A stretch of DNA of 9,558 nt from Bacteroidales bacterium. Lineage in GTDB: Bacteria > Bacteroidota > Bacteroidia > Bacteroidales > JAAUTT01. Under the pieces are notes generated by a model. The model made no database searches and was not told the origin of the DNA. It saw nothing but the letters and a program-made list of their open reading frames with translations. The position numbers and the translations under genes are program-made. The stretch lies in contig JAAUTT010000107.1 of the NCBI GenBank assembly GCA_012031335.1, forward strand, positions 1-9,558. Reading direction: 5' to 3'. Every line of letters begins with the position of its first letter. Positions within the stretch are counted from its first letter, which is position 1. Below, piece by piece: positions 1-8,104 of the stretch.

Positions 1-472
1 TATTAGTATTATTAACTTTTATTACGTTATCCGAAACCTTCACATAAGCCATCCCGTAACGCACAGAAGCTGCGATATTAACCTTTTGCTTTAAATAGAA
101 ATAGTATTTCGGACCAAACAAGAAATGAGACATAAAATATTTTCCCGCCTTTACTACTTCGGTATGTAAAGATATGGTGGTTTCCAATGATTACGCATTC
201 CCCTTCACTAGTATTCAGAAAAGAGACATTGATAGAACTGCTGAAATAAAAATCCCTGATAAATTGAATATTGAACTGCGTTGTAATTCCAAAATCTTCT
301 AAAGACACGGGGCTATTTCTGTTGTAAATCCTTGTTCTTAAATCGTGAAATGATATTAAATTACCGGTTTGTATAATAACTTCTTTCTTAAGTTGTGCTT
401 GAGCCTGATTTGAGAAAGGAAAGAACAGCAAAAATAAAAATGTAATGAATTTTGTGATCAGAGTTTTTTCAT
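1..472 (-). CDS. Secreted, probable outer-membrane beta-barrel protein (5' part; two frameshifts; runs off window)
   Basis: I do not recognise a specific family. The best start is the ATG at 472-470. It is followed by six A's and then a premature TGA, and adding one A (positions 464-469) gives MKKTLITKFITFLFLLFFPF followed by SNQAQAQ, a classic Sec signal peptide with a basic start, hydrophobic core and cleavage near AQA-Q. The mature part alternates polar and hydrophobic residues (TTQFNIQFIRDFYFSSSINV) as in outer-membrane beta strands. A second frameshift lies between about 175 and 215. Past it, a different frame continues to the window edge with TISLHTEVVKAGKYFMSHF, then FGPKYYFYLKQKVNIAASV and RYGMAYVKV, again barrel-like. 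In the uncorrected frame the protein would end in an unconvincing tail at base 78. It is co-oriented with the ABC operon upstream (about 150 bases away) but seems to have its own promoter. Secretion is well supported; the barrel fold is an inference. Confidence 0.62.
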
Positions 473-485
473 GATGGTATAAAGG

Positions 486-507
486 TTTTGAGAAGGTTTT
501 CTCAAAA
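486..507. promoter_or_regulatory. Perfect 9-bp inverted repeat in the leader of the secreted-protein gene
   Basis: On the minus strand TTTTGAGAA, a 4-base spacer AACC, then TTCTCAAAA form a perfect 9/9 inverted repeat. It overlaps the candidate -7 element and ends 13 bases before the start codon at 472. The arms are A/T-rich and no U-run follows on the minus strand, so an intrinsic terminator is not supported. It could be an operator or a leader hairpin. Confidence 0.45.
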
Positions 508-510
508 ATA
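503..510 (-). promoter_or_regulatory. Candidate Bacteroidota -7 promoter element (TATTTTTG)
   Basis: The minus-strand sequence TATTTTTG matches the Bacteroidota primary sigma -7 consensus TAnnTTTG and lies 31 bases upstream of the repaired ATG at 472. No clear -33 TTTG box was found at the usual spacing, so this is a partial match in an AT-rich stretch. Confidence 0.35.
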
Positions 511-624
511 TAAATATTTATAATCACGGGGTTCCGGGTAAAAAATAAGCAACCTACAAGGATGTATCGCATCATGTATGTACTTGTTCTACAATAATGT
601 TTGGGGAGGATTTAGGAGGGTCCC

Positions 625-3036
625 CTACTCATACCTCAAACTCTCCACCGGATTTCGTGTTGCTGCGCGCCAGCTTTGCCAGCTAAGGGTGATAATGGCT
701 ACCACTATTGCTATGGTACCTGCCAGCACAAATACCCACCAGCTCATTTGCACCTTGTAGGGGAAGTTGCTCAGCCATTTATCAACAATAAAGTAGGCTA
801 TGGGCATGGCAATGACTAACGCTCCCAGCAACCATATTACAAAAGCTTTATAGATGGTAAGTAATATCTCGAACGATCGTGCGCCGTTTACTTTGCGAAC
901 GCCAATTTCCTTTATGCGTTGGTTTATCAGCAAATGGTAAGGCCAAATAGTCCGAGCGACGATATAATAATGGCAATCATCGATGCATAGGCTACTATCT
1001 TACTCCAGCGTTCTTCTTCTTCATAGCGTTGGTTTAGTTTTTCATCCCAGAAATCGTATGTAAAAGTTTTTCCGGGGGCAAGTTGCTCATAACTTTTCTT
1101 CAGGTGGTTTACAACTCCTTTCAGGTTCTGTGGATTGAAACGTACTAGCAGGTTATTAAAACTGTTTCCAAAATTCTTCCGGCAGCTTAGCATAGCAGGG
1201 TAAATTTTGTCCTTCATATCGCGGAAGTGATAATTCTCTACTACTCCTGTGATGGTAAAATTAACTCCACTTATCTGATATACCTTTCCAATGGGATCAT
1301 CTTCGATTTCGAAAAGTTCTGTAAATTTCCTGTTTACAATCATGGTGCGGTCGCCGGTAGTTTCGTTTTGAGCCGTAAAATCCTTTCCATGCAGCAGTTT
1401 TAGTCCAAGTGTCGAAACATAATCGCGATCTACCACAAACCGGAAAACATCAATCTGTTCTCCGTTTCCTTTATCGACAAACGAGTCGGACGATCCGTTC
1501 ATGAAGTTCCGGTCGGCCATGGTAAGTTTAACAACACCCGGGTTTTCGCCAACCATTGTCTTAAATGTTTCCTTCTGACTGTCGTCGAGTTTGTCGATCC
1601 GCACATCGATTATGTTATTGGTGATCAATCCCAGGTTCTGGTTTTTCAAAAAGTTGGATTGACGGATGATGAAAAGTGTAACTATAATCAGGATAATGGA
1701 AAGGCTGTATTGAAACGATACAAAAATCTGTGAAATTCTATTTTTGTTTCCGATATTGATTTTTTTCCCTGCCATCTGGTTTGGGCTCACTTTTGAAAAG
1801 ATAAGCACCGGAACAATGCTCGTAAATACTATTATTAACAACACCAGGGTCGAACTGAAAATTAATGCTTTACGAATATCGATTAAAGGTATATAGATCT
1901 GGTTTTGCGCCAGTTTTTCGAATATGGGTATAAAGGAATAGCACAGTAATCCACCTGCAATCAACGACGAAAAGTGTCATTATAAAAGCTTTCGGACATG
2001 AAAAGTGCGAATATATTGGACGAAGTGGCTCCCATCGATTTGCGGATTCCCACTTCCCCAATTTTCTTGAGGTACTGCCCTAATGTTAAAATGATATAAT
2101 TACTGCAGGCAATCAGCAGGATCAGACCACCAATGGTGATAAGTACTATAAAGCTTTTTTATCGACCGACTTTTGAAAGCAATTATTTACATCGCCGGCC
2201 AGATAAATATCTTTCAACGGCAATACAAACGGCACAAAGGCATCGGCAGTTTTAAGCATCTGGTTATTGCTCTGCATCTCTTCTATTCTGCTTTTGTAAT
2301 ACTTGCTGATAAATTTGTTTACGTTTTGCTCAGCATCGTTATGACTGGCATTTGGTTTTACCTGATAAAATACTGAGGTGTATCCGAAACTATTATCGCA
2401 TCCACCAAAATTACGCCCGGTTTTGCCCGAAACAACAATATCGAACTCTATACTGGAGTTATGTGGTATGTTGTCGACTATCCCGATAATTTTAAAAGCT
2501 GTATTTGTATAATTAAGCGGAAACTCCAGGCCTTTACCAATAAGGTCTTCGTAATTTTTCTTACCAGCAAGTATTTTGTCTGCCAATTCACGGGTGATAA
2601 CCGCTTCGTATGGATTATGGAAAATCTTCGAGGGTTTACCGGTTATAAATTTGAAACTGAACATATCAAAGAAATCCTCGCTGGCCAATGCGGTTTGAAC
2701 ATCAAAAAAATTATACTCATAACTTAGTACATTTTCGAATGCATAACGATATTCGGCACTTTTCTCAATCTGAGGAATTTCTTTCTTTAACAAATCCGCC
2801 ATTTCAGGCTCCACCCTAACATCTTTAAAATCGCCAAAAACATATCGTCCGCTGTAATTTAGGCGATAAATTCTGTCGGCATTCTTATGAAAATTATCAT
2901 AATTAAATTCCTGAACTACATAAAAGTAGATTATAAGGCTACAGGCTATGGCTACGGATAATCCAAAAACAGTTATTAACGAATTTATTGGATTGTTTTT
3001 AATATTCCGGAGAGCGTATATAAGGTTAATTTTCAT
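625..3036 (-). CDS. FtsX/MacB-type ABC transporter permease, double-module (three frameshifts)
   Basis: Inner-membrane permease of the LolC/E-MacB-FtsX class, working with the ATPase encoded at 4329-5045. It starts at ATG 3036 (MKINLIYALRNIKNNPINSL) with TM1 at about residues 18-41, followed by a MacB-type periplasmic domain to about 290. The first FtsX core then contains GGLILLIACSNYIILTLGQY and KKIGEVGIRKSMGATSSNIF. A second periplasmic domain and a second core (SLGLFGLT, then KEIGVRKVNGA) follow, ending with NPVESLRYE. Repeat of the E(V/I)G(V/I)RK(S/V)xGA signature shows the two fused modules. Three single-base losses break it: in T6 at 2155-2160, in A4 at 1970-1973, and near AAA 932-934 (plus-strand coordinates). 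Adding one base at each gives about 803 residues, the usual size for Bacteroidota double permeases. The substrate cannot be read from the sequence; lipoprotein, peptide or antimicrobial-efflux roles all occur in this family. Confidence 0.9.
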
Positions 3037-3066
3037 CTATAGATAATTTAAATGGGGCATTTATAT

Positions 3067-4274
3067 TTAGAGATTTTTTAGATTGTAATGGCTCACAACT
3101 GTTTTGCATGCTTTAGTGATATCGTGACTGGTGACTGCAATTCCCACAAAACATTATCCGATATCGGAATCGGGCCTCCTCTGAGTTCTTCCCATTTCTG
3201 TCCATCGGATGAATGGGCAAGGTGAAAGGTGTCGCCTTTTCGGCTCAATTTTAGCCAGTATGGTGCCTTTACTGCGCTTTTGTTCTCTCCGTTTTCTGTA
3301 AATTCACGATTTTGCAGGCGTGCCTGTGAGGTTATCCCATTTTTGGTGGTAATACCCAAAAATACATTTTTCGAAGCAGCCCCAAGATTTTCCCGAATCA
3401 TTAAACCCGATTTGGTCCATTCGTGCGACCCTTCGAGACTTTCAACCAAGGCCGAAATTTCGAAATCACCGTTAATCATTTGAAATACAAAATGAAATCC
3501 GTCGGAATTGTTCCAGATATCTGATCCGGAGGCTTCAATTTCCAGGCTGGTATTCCTGCACAAAACTTTACCCGGTTTCGAAACATCACCAATATCAGCT
3601 GAAAGCCATGGATAACAAATGTCAGACCTTTTCCTGATGTTTATTCTAACTACTTCCTTTCCTGAAAAATTCTTTCCGTCGGTCACCGTGTAGTAAAAGC
3701 TATCAACAGTTGCTGCTGAATTCGGCGCAGTATAAAAAAGCTTGTTATCTGAAACACTTACTTCGCCATACAAAGGCCTGGTTGTTTCGTGGATGGTTAA
3801 GGAGTCTTTTTCTTTATCTTCATCGTTATCAAGTGCATAAATCGCTATAGTACTCCCGCCATATGCAACAGCTTTATCTTCGTACGTAACAGGTGCCTGG
3901 TTTTTGTTTACCCGAAATACAATGTAGGCTGGTTTCGATTCTTTTTTCCCGTCGGTAATGGTGTAGCTTACACTGTCTTTCCCGGTAAAATCTTTTTGGG
4001 GAGTGTAAATAAGGATGTTCCGTTTTTGAGTTATTGTTCCGTGTTGAGGTTGCGAAACAGTTGATAACCGGATGGTGTCCTTTACATCTTTATCAGCGTC
4101 ATTAGTCAGAGGAGACACCTTACTTGTGCGACCTTCAATTATGCTAGCATAGTCGGGATTTGCCTGAGGTCTGTGATTGCGACTTTGAACAAAGCCAAAA
4201 ATAACAAGTTGAAGCCCAATAAAAGCGATAAAGACTTTCATCAGATGTTTTCTAAAGAATTCCCGTACCTCCAT
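3067..4274 (-). CDS. Membrane-anchored protein with two Ig-like/cadherin-like repeats and a C-terminal DUF1349-like lectin-fold domain (one frameshift)
   Basis: N-terminal hydrophobic segment at about residues 12-30 (KVFIAFIGLQLVIFGFVQS) acts as signal peptide or anchor. Two tandem Ig/cadherin-like repeats follow: about 35-122 (NDADKD, QPQHGTI, YTPQKDFTGKDSVSYTITDG) and about 125-215 (DNDEDKEKDSL, DSFYYTVTDGKNFSGKE). From about 220 there is a concanavalin-like DUF1349-type domain (YPWLSADIGDV, DGFHFVFQMINGDFEISA, WTKSGLMIREN, YWLKLSRKGDTFHLAHSSDG). As read, the frame stops at 3093, but adding one base in the A4 run at 3148-3151 restores VFVGIAVTSHDITKA, the normal end of such a domain, and moves the stop to 3067-3069 (about 402 residues). 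The start is ATG 4274; an in-frame ATG at 4241 would remove 11 residues and leave a tidier signal sequence. It lies 54 bases after the ATPase and 30 before the permease, so it is presumably co-transcribed. Its role is unknown; carbohydrate or protein binding at the cell surface is an inference from the folds. Confidence 0.8.
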
Positions 4275-4328
4275 GTGATAAAGATTGATTGTTAATTAAC
4301 CGAGTTCTGTGTAAGCTGCTTAGTGGAA

Positions 4329-5045
4329 TTATTCATTTTCTACCAATTCCTGTTCAGCTGCTTCGAGTGTGCGTTTCATTTCCTCAGTAATAATTTTCCC
4401 GTCGAACAAATGAACAATACGATGAGCGAAGCCGGCATCGCGTTCCGAGTGGGTAACCATTACAATGGTAGTGCCTTCCTTGTTGAGTTCCGAGAGAAGT
4501 TTCATTACCTCCAGCCCGTTTTTAGAGTCGAGGTTACCGGTAGGCTCATCGGCGAGGATCAGCTTGGGGTTTGCCACTACTGCCCTGGCAATGGCAACGC
4601 GTTGCTGCTGACCGCCCGAAAGCTGTTGCGGGAAATGTTTTTTACGGTGACCTATTTTCATGCGGTCGAGGATGGTTTCAACCATTTGTTTGCGTTCCGA
4701 AGCCTTTAACCGAAGATAAATCAAAGGAAGTTCAACATTTTCGTAAACGTTGAGTTCGTCAATCAGGTTAAAACTCTGGAAAACAAAACCGATATTGCCT
4801 TTACGCATATCTGTGCGGTTTCGTTCACGGAAGCTGGAAACATCTACACCATCGAATAAATATTTTCCGCCTGAAGGATTATCCAACAGTCCGATAATAT
4901 TCAGCAAGGTAGATTTGCCGCATCCCGAAGGACCCATAATAGCAATAAACTCACCTTTTCTTATTTGAAAACTCACCTTGTTTAAAGCGGTGGTTTCAAT
5001 TTCGTCGGTTCTGAAAACCTTTGTCAATTCTTCTGTTCGGATCAT
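4329..5045 (-). CDS. ABC transporter ATP-binding protein, LolD/MacB/BceA type
   Basis: Cytoplasmic ATPase of 238 residues, the only substantial gene in the window with no visible frameshift. All nucleotide-binding motifs are present: Walker A GPSGCGKST (38-46), Q-loop Q90, signature LSGGQQQRV (142-150), Walker B LILADEPTGNLD with D166/E167, and H-loop H199 in VMVTHS. The pattern ADEPTGNLDSKNG and FVFQSFNLIDELNVYENV is typical of the MacB/LolD branch that partners FtsX-fold permeases, consistent with the permease two genes downstream. It starts at ATG 5045 (MIRTEELTKVF), the first gene of the operon, preceded by a leader with repeats and hairpins and a candidate sigma-54 promoter at 5239-5255. 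The C-terminal tail (EEMKRTLEAAEQELVENE) is a short charged helix. I give no gene symbol because LolD, MacB and BceA cannot be told apart here. Confidence 0.95.
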   Translation of the reverse strand: MIRTEELTKVFRTDEIETTALNKVSFQIRKGEFIAIMGPSGCGKSTLLNIIGLLDNPSGGKYLFDGVDVSSFRERNRTDMRKGNIGFVFQSFNLIDELNVYENVELPLIYLRLKASERKQMVETILDRMKIGHRKKHFPQQLSGGQQQRVAIARAVVANPKLILADEPTGNLDSKNGLEVMKLLSELNKEGTTIVMVTHSERDAGFAHRIVHLFDGKIITEEMKRTLEAAEQELVENE

Positions 5046-5053
5046 ATGAATAT

Positions 5054-5088
5054 AGTATCAAGTATTGAGTACCGAGTATTTAGTAAAC
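5054..5088 (+). repeat. Left arm: five 7-bp-period repeats (AGTANNN)
   Basis: AGTA recurs at exactly 7-base spacing at 5054, 5061, 5068, 5075 and 5082, with the other three bases varying (AGTATCA, AGTATTG, AGTACCG, AGTATTT, AGTAAAC). It begins eight bases upstream of the ABC ATPase start codon. A related heptad array in the opposite orientation lies at 5205-5232. Confidence 0.75.
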
Positions 5089-5116
5089 AGCCGTTTCTTT
5101 TCGCTGTTCGGCCCTG

Positions 5117-5198
5117 TTCGGCTGAGGCTCTGCCTCAGTCGAAGATATCTTTGCAGGCTCAGCCTGCCATCATAATACTGACGAAGGCACAGCCTTCG
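5117..5198. repeat. Three consecutive GGC-N3-GCC hairpins (REP-like cluster)
   Basis: Hairpin 1 (5117-5143) has a 12-bp stem with one G-T pair and loop TCT; its core is CTGAGGC-TCT-GCCTCAG. Hairpin 2 (5153-5167) is GCAGGC-TCA-GCCTGC. Hairpin 3 (5182-5198) is CGAAGGC-ACA-GCCTTCG. All three share the apex GGC-N3-GCC, while the lower stems differ and stay paired. A 9-base direct repeat CTGTTCGGC (5104-5112 and 5114-5122) leads into the first. If transcription starts near 5227 on the minus strand, all three lie in the ABC operon leader. Confidence 0.75.
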
Positions 5199-5204
5199 CC
5201 AAAC

Positions 5205-5232
5205 AACGACTTACTACTTTAGACTTACGACT
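5205..5232 (-). repeat. Right arm: four 7-bp-period repeats (AGTNNNN), inverted relative to the left arm
   Basis: Read on the minus strand the units are AGTCGTA, AGTCTAA, AGTAGTA and AGTCGTT; on the plus strand ACT recurs at 5209, 5216, 5223 and 5230. The period is the same as in the left arm and the unit is similar but on the opposite strand, so the two arrays face each other across the hairpin cluster. Confidence 0.7.
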
Positions 5233-5238
5233 TCACTA

Positions 5239-5255
5239 ATCCACATTCATGCCAA
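5239..5255 (-). promoter_or_regulatory. Candidate sigma-54 (-24/-12) promoter for the ABC operon
   Basis: The minus strand reads TTGGCATGAATGTGGAT, compared with the sigma-54 consensus YTGGCACG-N4-TTGCW. The -24 half is nearly perfect (TTGGCAtG); the -12 half keeps T, G and the final T but has GA in place of GC. It faces the ABC ATPase, predicting a start near 5227 and a leader of about 180 bases. Two operator-like palindromes sit about 90 and 110 bases upstream, the usual place for enhancer sites, and a sigma-54 activator is encoded divergently. Context raises confidence beyond the motif alone. Confidence 0.5.
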
Positions 5256-5305
5256 TAACCTAAAAAGCTAATATATAGAACTATGTACAAATTGCATTCT
5301 TCTCC

Positions 5306-5326
5306 AGTGTCTAAAAAAATGACACT
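5306..5326. promoter_or_regulatory. Operator-like palindrome 1 (AGTGTC-N9-GACACT), candidate activator site
   Basis: Perfect 6-bp inverted arms AGTGTC and GACACT flank a nine-base A-rich spacer (TAAAAAAAT). TGTC/GACA dyads of this size fit the dimeric Fis-type helix-turn-helix of NtrC-family activators. It is the better of two copies; the second starts 23 bases later. Confidence 0.65.
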
Positions 5327-5328
5327 TC

Positions 5329-5349
5329 AGTGTAAAAAAATTAGACACA
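5329..5349. promoter_or_regulatory. Operator-like palindrome 2 (AGTGTA-N9-GACACA), second tandem copy
   Basis: Same 21-base layout as the first site, with conserved GTGT and ACAC cores, an A-rich centre, and one changed base in each arm. Start-to-start spacing of 23 bases (about two helical turns) would let two dimers bind side by side on a similar face, as is common for sigma-54 enhancer sites. It lies 26 bases upstream of the regulator's candidate -7 element, so autoregulation is possible. Confidence 0.6.
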
Positions 5350-5374
5350 TGAACGAGCATGGCAGAAACTTAAC

Positions 5375-5382
5375 TACCTTTG
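5375..5382 (+). promoter_or_regulatory. Candidate Bacteroidota -7 element for the regulator/kinase operon (TACCTTTG)
   Basis: TACCTTTG is an exact match to TAnnTTTG, 20 bases before the ATG at 5402, predicting a very short leader. No -33 TTTG is seen about 20 bases upstream; the operator pair ends 25 bases away and could compensate through activator contact. Confidence 0.5.
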
Positions 5383-5401
5383 ATCGTCAATCAATTAAAC
5401 A

Positions 5402-6762
5402 ATGCAAAAAGGCAATATCCTGATTGTAGACGATAATAAAAGTGCCCTGAGTGCCCTGAATATGCTCCTTCAACCAGAGTTTGATCTCGTTGTGACCATA
5501 TCCACACCCAATCAGATCAATGCTGAATTTGGCAAAAATGAGTTCGACCTGGTATTGCTCGACATGAATTTCTCGGCAGGCATAAACTCCGGGAACGAAG
5601 GTCTATTCTGGTTATCCGAAATTAGAAAAGTTTCCCCTTCTACGGAAGTGGTGATGATAACTGCCTACGGCGATGTTGAACTGGCTGTAAAAGCTTTAAA
5701 ACTTGGAGCTGCCGATTTTGTGCTGAAGCCCTGGGAAAACGCTAAACTTCTGGCCACGCTTAAAGCCGCTTATGCACTACGTCAATCAAAAGCCGAGGTA
5801 GCCACGTTAAAGCAACGGGAGCAAACCATAAAAACAGTGATCAATAGCGAGCAAAAACTTATAGTAGGATCTTCTCCTGCCATGCTGCGTATGATGCAGA
5901 CCATTGCCAAAGTAGCCCGTACCGATGCCAATGTGCTCATAACCGGCGAAAACGGCACCGGCAAAGAACTTGTAGCGCGCGAAATACACCGTAAATCTGA
6001 TCGTTTCAGCGAGCTCATGGTGGCGGTCGATATGGGAGCTATCCCCGAAACTTTATTTGAGAGCGAACTTTTGGGCATAAAAAGGGTGCATTTACCGATG
6101 CCCACGAAAACCGAACAGGCAAGTTCCAACTGGCACATAAGGGGACACTCTTTATGGACGAAATTGGCAACCTTCCTTTGTCGCTTCAGGCTAAGCTTTT
6201 GGTTGCCTTGCAAAACCGGACAATTATTCCTGTGGGTTCTAACGAGCAGGTACCTGTGGATATACGACTTATTTGTGCCACAAACTGCGATCTGGAGCAA
6301 TTAATAGCACAGCAGCAGTTCAGGGAAGATTTGCTTTACCGCATAAACACCATCAGGATTGAAGTTCCGCCATTAAGGGAAAGAGGCGAAGATATTGAGC
6401 TGTTGGCAACTCACTTTCTAAAAAATTTCGAAAAGAAGTACCGGAAAAGTCAGTTAAAGATTAGTTCGGCTGCCATCGATAAGCTGATGAGGTATTCCTG
6501 GCCGGGAAACGTGCGGGAGTTGCAGCATACTATCGAAAAGGCCGTGATTCTGTCCGAGACTTCTCTGATAAAACCTGAAGATTTTGTGCTTAAAACATCG
6601 TCACGTGTTAAGGAAACAAGTCTGCTCTCGCTCGATGAAATGGAGAAACAGCTCATAGAAGCTTCGCTCGAAAAGCATAACGGCAATTTATCGGCAGTAG
6701 CCGGTCAGCTTGGTATTACACGTCAAACATTGTATAACAAAATTAAACGGCATGATTTATAG
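5402..6762 (+). CDS. Sigma-54-dependent response regulator, NtrC family (one frameshift)
   Basis: About 453 residues after repair, the standard size. The receiver domain (1-120) has acidic D10/D11, phospho-acceptor D54 (LVLLDMNF), T87 and K109. A linker with possible coiled coil follows, then the AAA+ domain: Walker A GENGTGKE (182-189), the sigma-54 contact loop, Walker [12 protein letters not shown], sensor/arginine-finger region [20 protein letters not shown], and [19 protein letters not shown]. The C-terminal Fis-type helix-turn-helix ends [19 protein letters not shown]. The frame breaks at 6076: one missing C turns GGC-CAT into GGC-AT, and restoring it gives [20 protein letters not shown]. 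The loop is therefore GAFTDA rather than GAFTGA. It is phosphorylated by the overlapping kinase and probably binds the palindromes just upstream, switching on the divergent ABC operon. Identity is firm; the targets are inferred. Confidence 0.92.
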
Positions 6763-8099
6763 GTCGTTCAACCTGGCAATTACAATCCGACTGGTTATTT
6801 TTGCCGGTTTTGTGTTTGGGTTCAGCTATACGGTTTTCAACCAGAACTGGATTACGTTGCCCGTTTTCGCACTTGCCATAATAATATCGGTGTGGAACTT
6901 TGTGTATTTTCTAAATGCCATCAACCGTAAAATAACCTTCTTTTTCGATTCGGTGGGGAACGACGATACTACCCTTCATTACGCTGAGAATGTAAGGAGT
7001 AAATCGCTCCGGAACCTTCACCAGAGTATGAATAACCTGAACAACCGCATTTCGGAATTAAATCAAAAACGAGCACAACGAGCGGTTTTACCTCGAAATG
7101 TTAAAATACTCAGCCTCGGGTATCATTGTGGTCGATTCGGACGGATATATTGAGATGATCAACAACTCGGCCCTGGGATATATTGATATGCCACACATTT
7201 CGCACCTCAGCCTTCTGGAACAGAAAAACCCGGAGTTGCATAACCAGATGTTCAGGATAAGACCTGGACAAACCAAAACAATCAAGCTTTTGTGTGGAAC
7301 CGACCTCAGGCTATTGTCGCTAAAGGTGTCGTCGCTTAAGTTCGGCGATAAACAATATAAGTTATTTACTTTGAACGATATCAAGGCCGAACTGGAGGAA
7401 AACGAACTGGATTCGTGGCAGAAACTCATACGCGTTATGACCCACGAAATTATGAATTCCATTGGTCCCATTACCTCTTTGAGCAATATCCTAAATGGTA
7501 TTTTTTTAAAGGAAGGACAGCCAATTCCCCTGAAGGATGTAACCGAGAAACATATCCAAAATACCATCCACGGTCTGGAGGTAATTGAACAAACAAGCCG
7601 CGGATTGATGCATTTTGTGGAAGATTACCGGAAACTTACGAAAATCCCAAAACCTGTTTTTAAGCCCATCAATGTTACCTCCTGGCTGAACGACATAGAG
7701 CTTTTGATGCGGAAAACCTTTCAGGAAGAACAAATAGATTTCAGATTATATCACCGGGGTTACAACAAAGAAATAATTGGCGATGAAAAGCTGCTTACAC
7801 AAGTGCTTATCAACCTGCTGAATAATTCCGTTGAGGCACTTAAGAAAACAGGTCATAAAACCATCAAAGTTTTGGTTAACGAGGGCGCCACCGGCAAATC
7901 CAAAATAAGTGTAGTCGACAATGGCGCAGGCATTTCGCCCGAAGAAATCGAAAAAATTTTCATCCCCTTTTATACTACCAAAGAAAATGGCTCAGGCATT
8001 GGATTAAGTCTGTCGCGCCAAATTATGCGGTTGCATAAAGGGAGCATTTCGGCTTTTTCGCAACCCGGAGAGAATACAACAGTAGTTTTGAGCTTTTGA
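6752..8099 (+). CDS. Membrane histidine kinase, two TM, PAS, HisKA-type, HATPase (one frameshift)
   Basis: The start ATG 6752 overlaps the end of the regulator by 11 bases, so the pair is probably translationally coupled. Two TM segments (about residues 11-29 and 34-54) are separated by only about five residues, leaving no periplasmic sensor domain. A helical linker (to about 105) leads into a PAS-like domain ([20 protein letters not shown]). The H-box is [19 protein letters not shown] with phospho-acceptor His at about 231. The ATPase domain has N-box [12 protein letters not shown]1 [13 protein letters not shown]-box FIPFYTTK and G2 [13 protein letters not shown]. The frame breaks in the A5 run at 7065-7069: one extra A (or two missing) separates ISELNQ from [18 protein letters not shown]. 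Repaired length is about 448 residues. The downstream helicase gene converges on it with five bases between the stops. Identity is firm; its cognate regulator is assigned by operon structure. Confidence 0.92.
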
Positions 8100-8104
8100 G
8101 GATA

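Noticed and set aside
470..575. A start at 575 for the secreted protein, adding about 35 N-terminal residues.
   Set aside because: The ATG at 472 with one A restored gives a textbook signal peptide directly at the N-terminus; the longer version puts it internally and overlaps the candidate promoter.
540..600. Weak ACAAG/CTTGT dyad upstream of a T6 run on the minus strand as a terminator.
   Set aside because: The stem is five bases with a loop over 20 bases and the T-run is ten or more bases away, so the pairing is not convincing.
603..625. GGGGA...TCCCC inverted repeat at the end of the permease as a terminator.
   Set aside because: The stem is only five bases, overlaps the stop codon region, and is followed by AAACATT rather than a U-run on the minus strand.
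3093..3140. Native stop of the Ig/DUF1349 protein at 3093.
   Set aside because: One base restored at 3148-3151 recovers FVGIAVTSH and an extended end at 3067, matching the fold family far better than the apparent tail.
4291..4300. GTTAATTAAC palindrome between the ATPase and Ig-protein genes as an operator.
   Set aside because: It is short, AT-rich, inside a 54-base operonic gap and without a promoter-like element next to it; chance is sufficient.
5359..5375. A plus-strand sigma-54-like sequence (TGGCAGAAACTTAACT) just before the regulator gene.
   Set aside because: It has a good -24 half but the -12 half is TAACT, lacking the key G; the operators would lie only about 20-50 bases upstream, too close for enhancer action. 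The overlapping TACCTTTG element is the simpler promoter.
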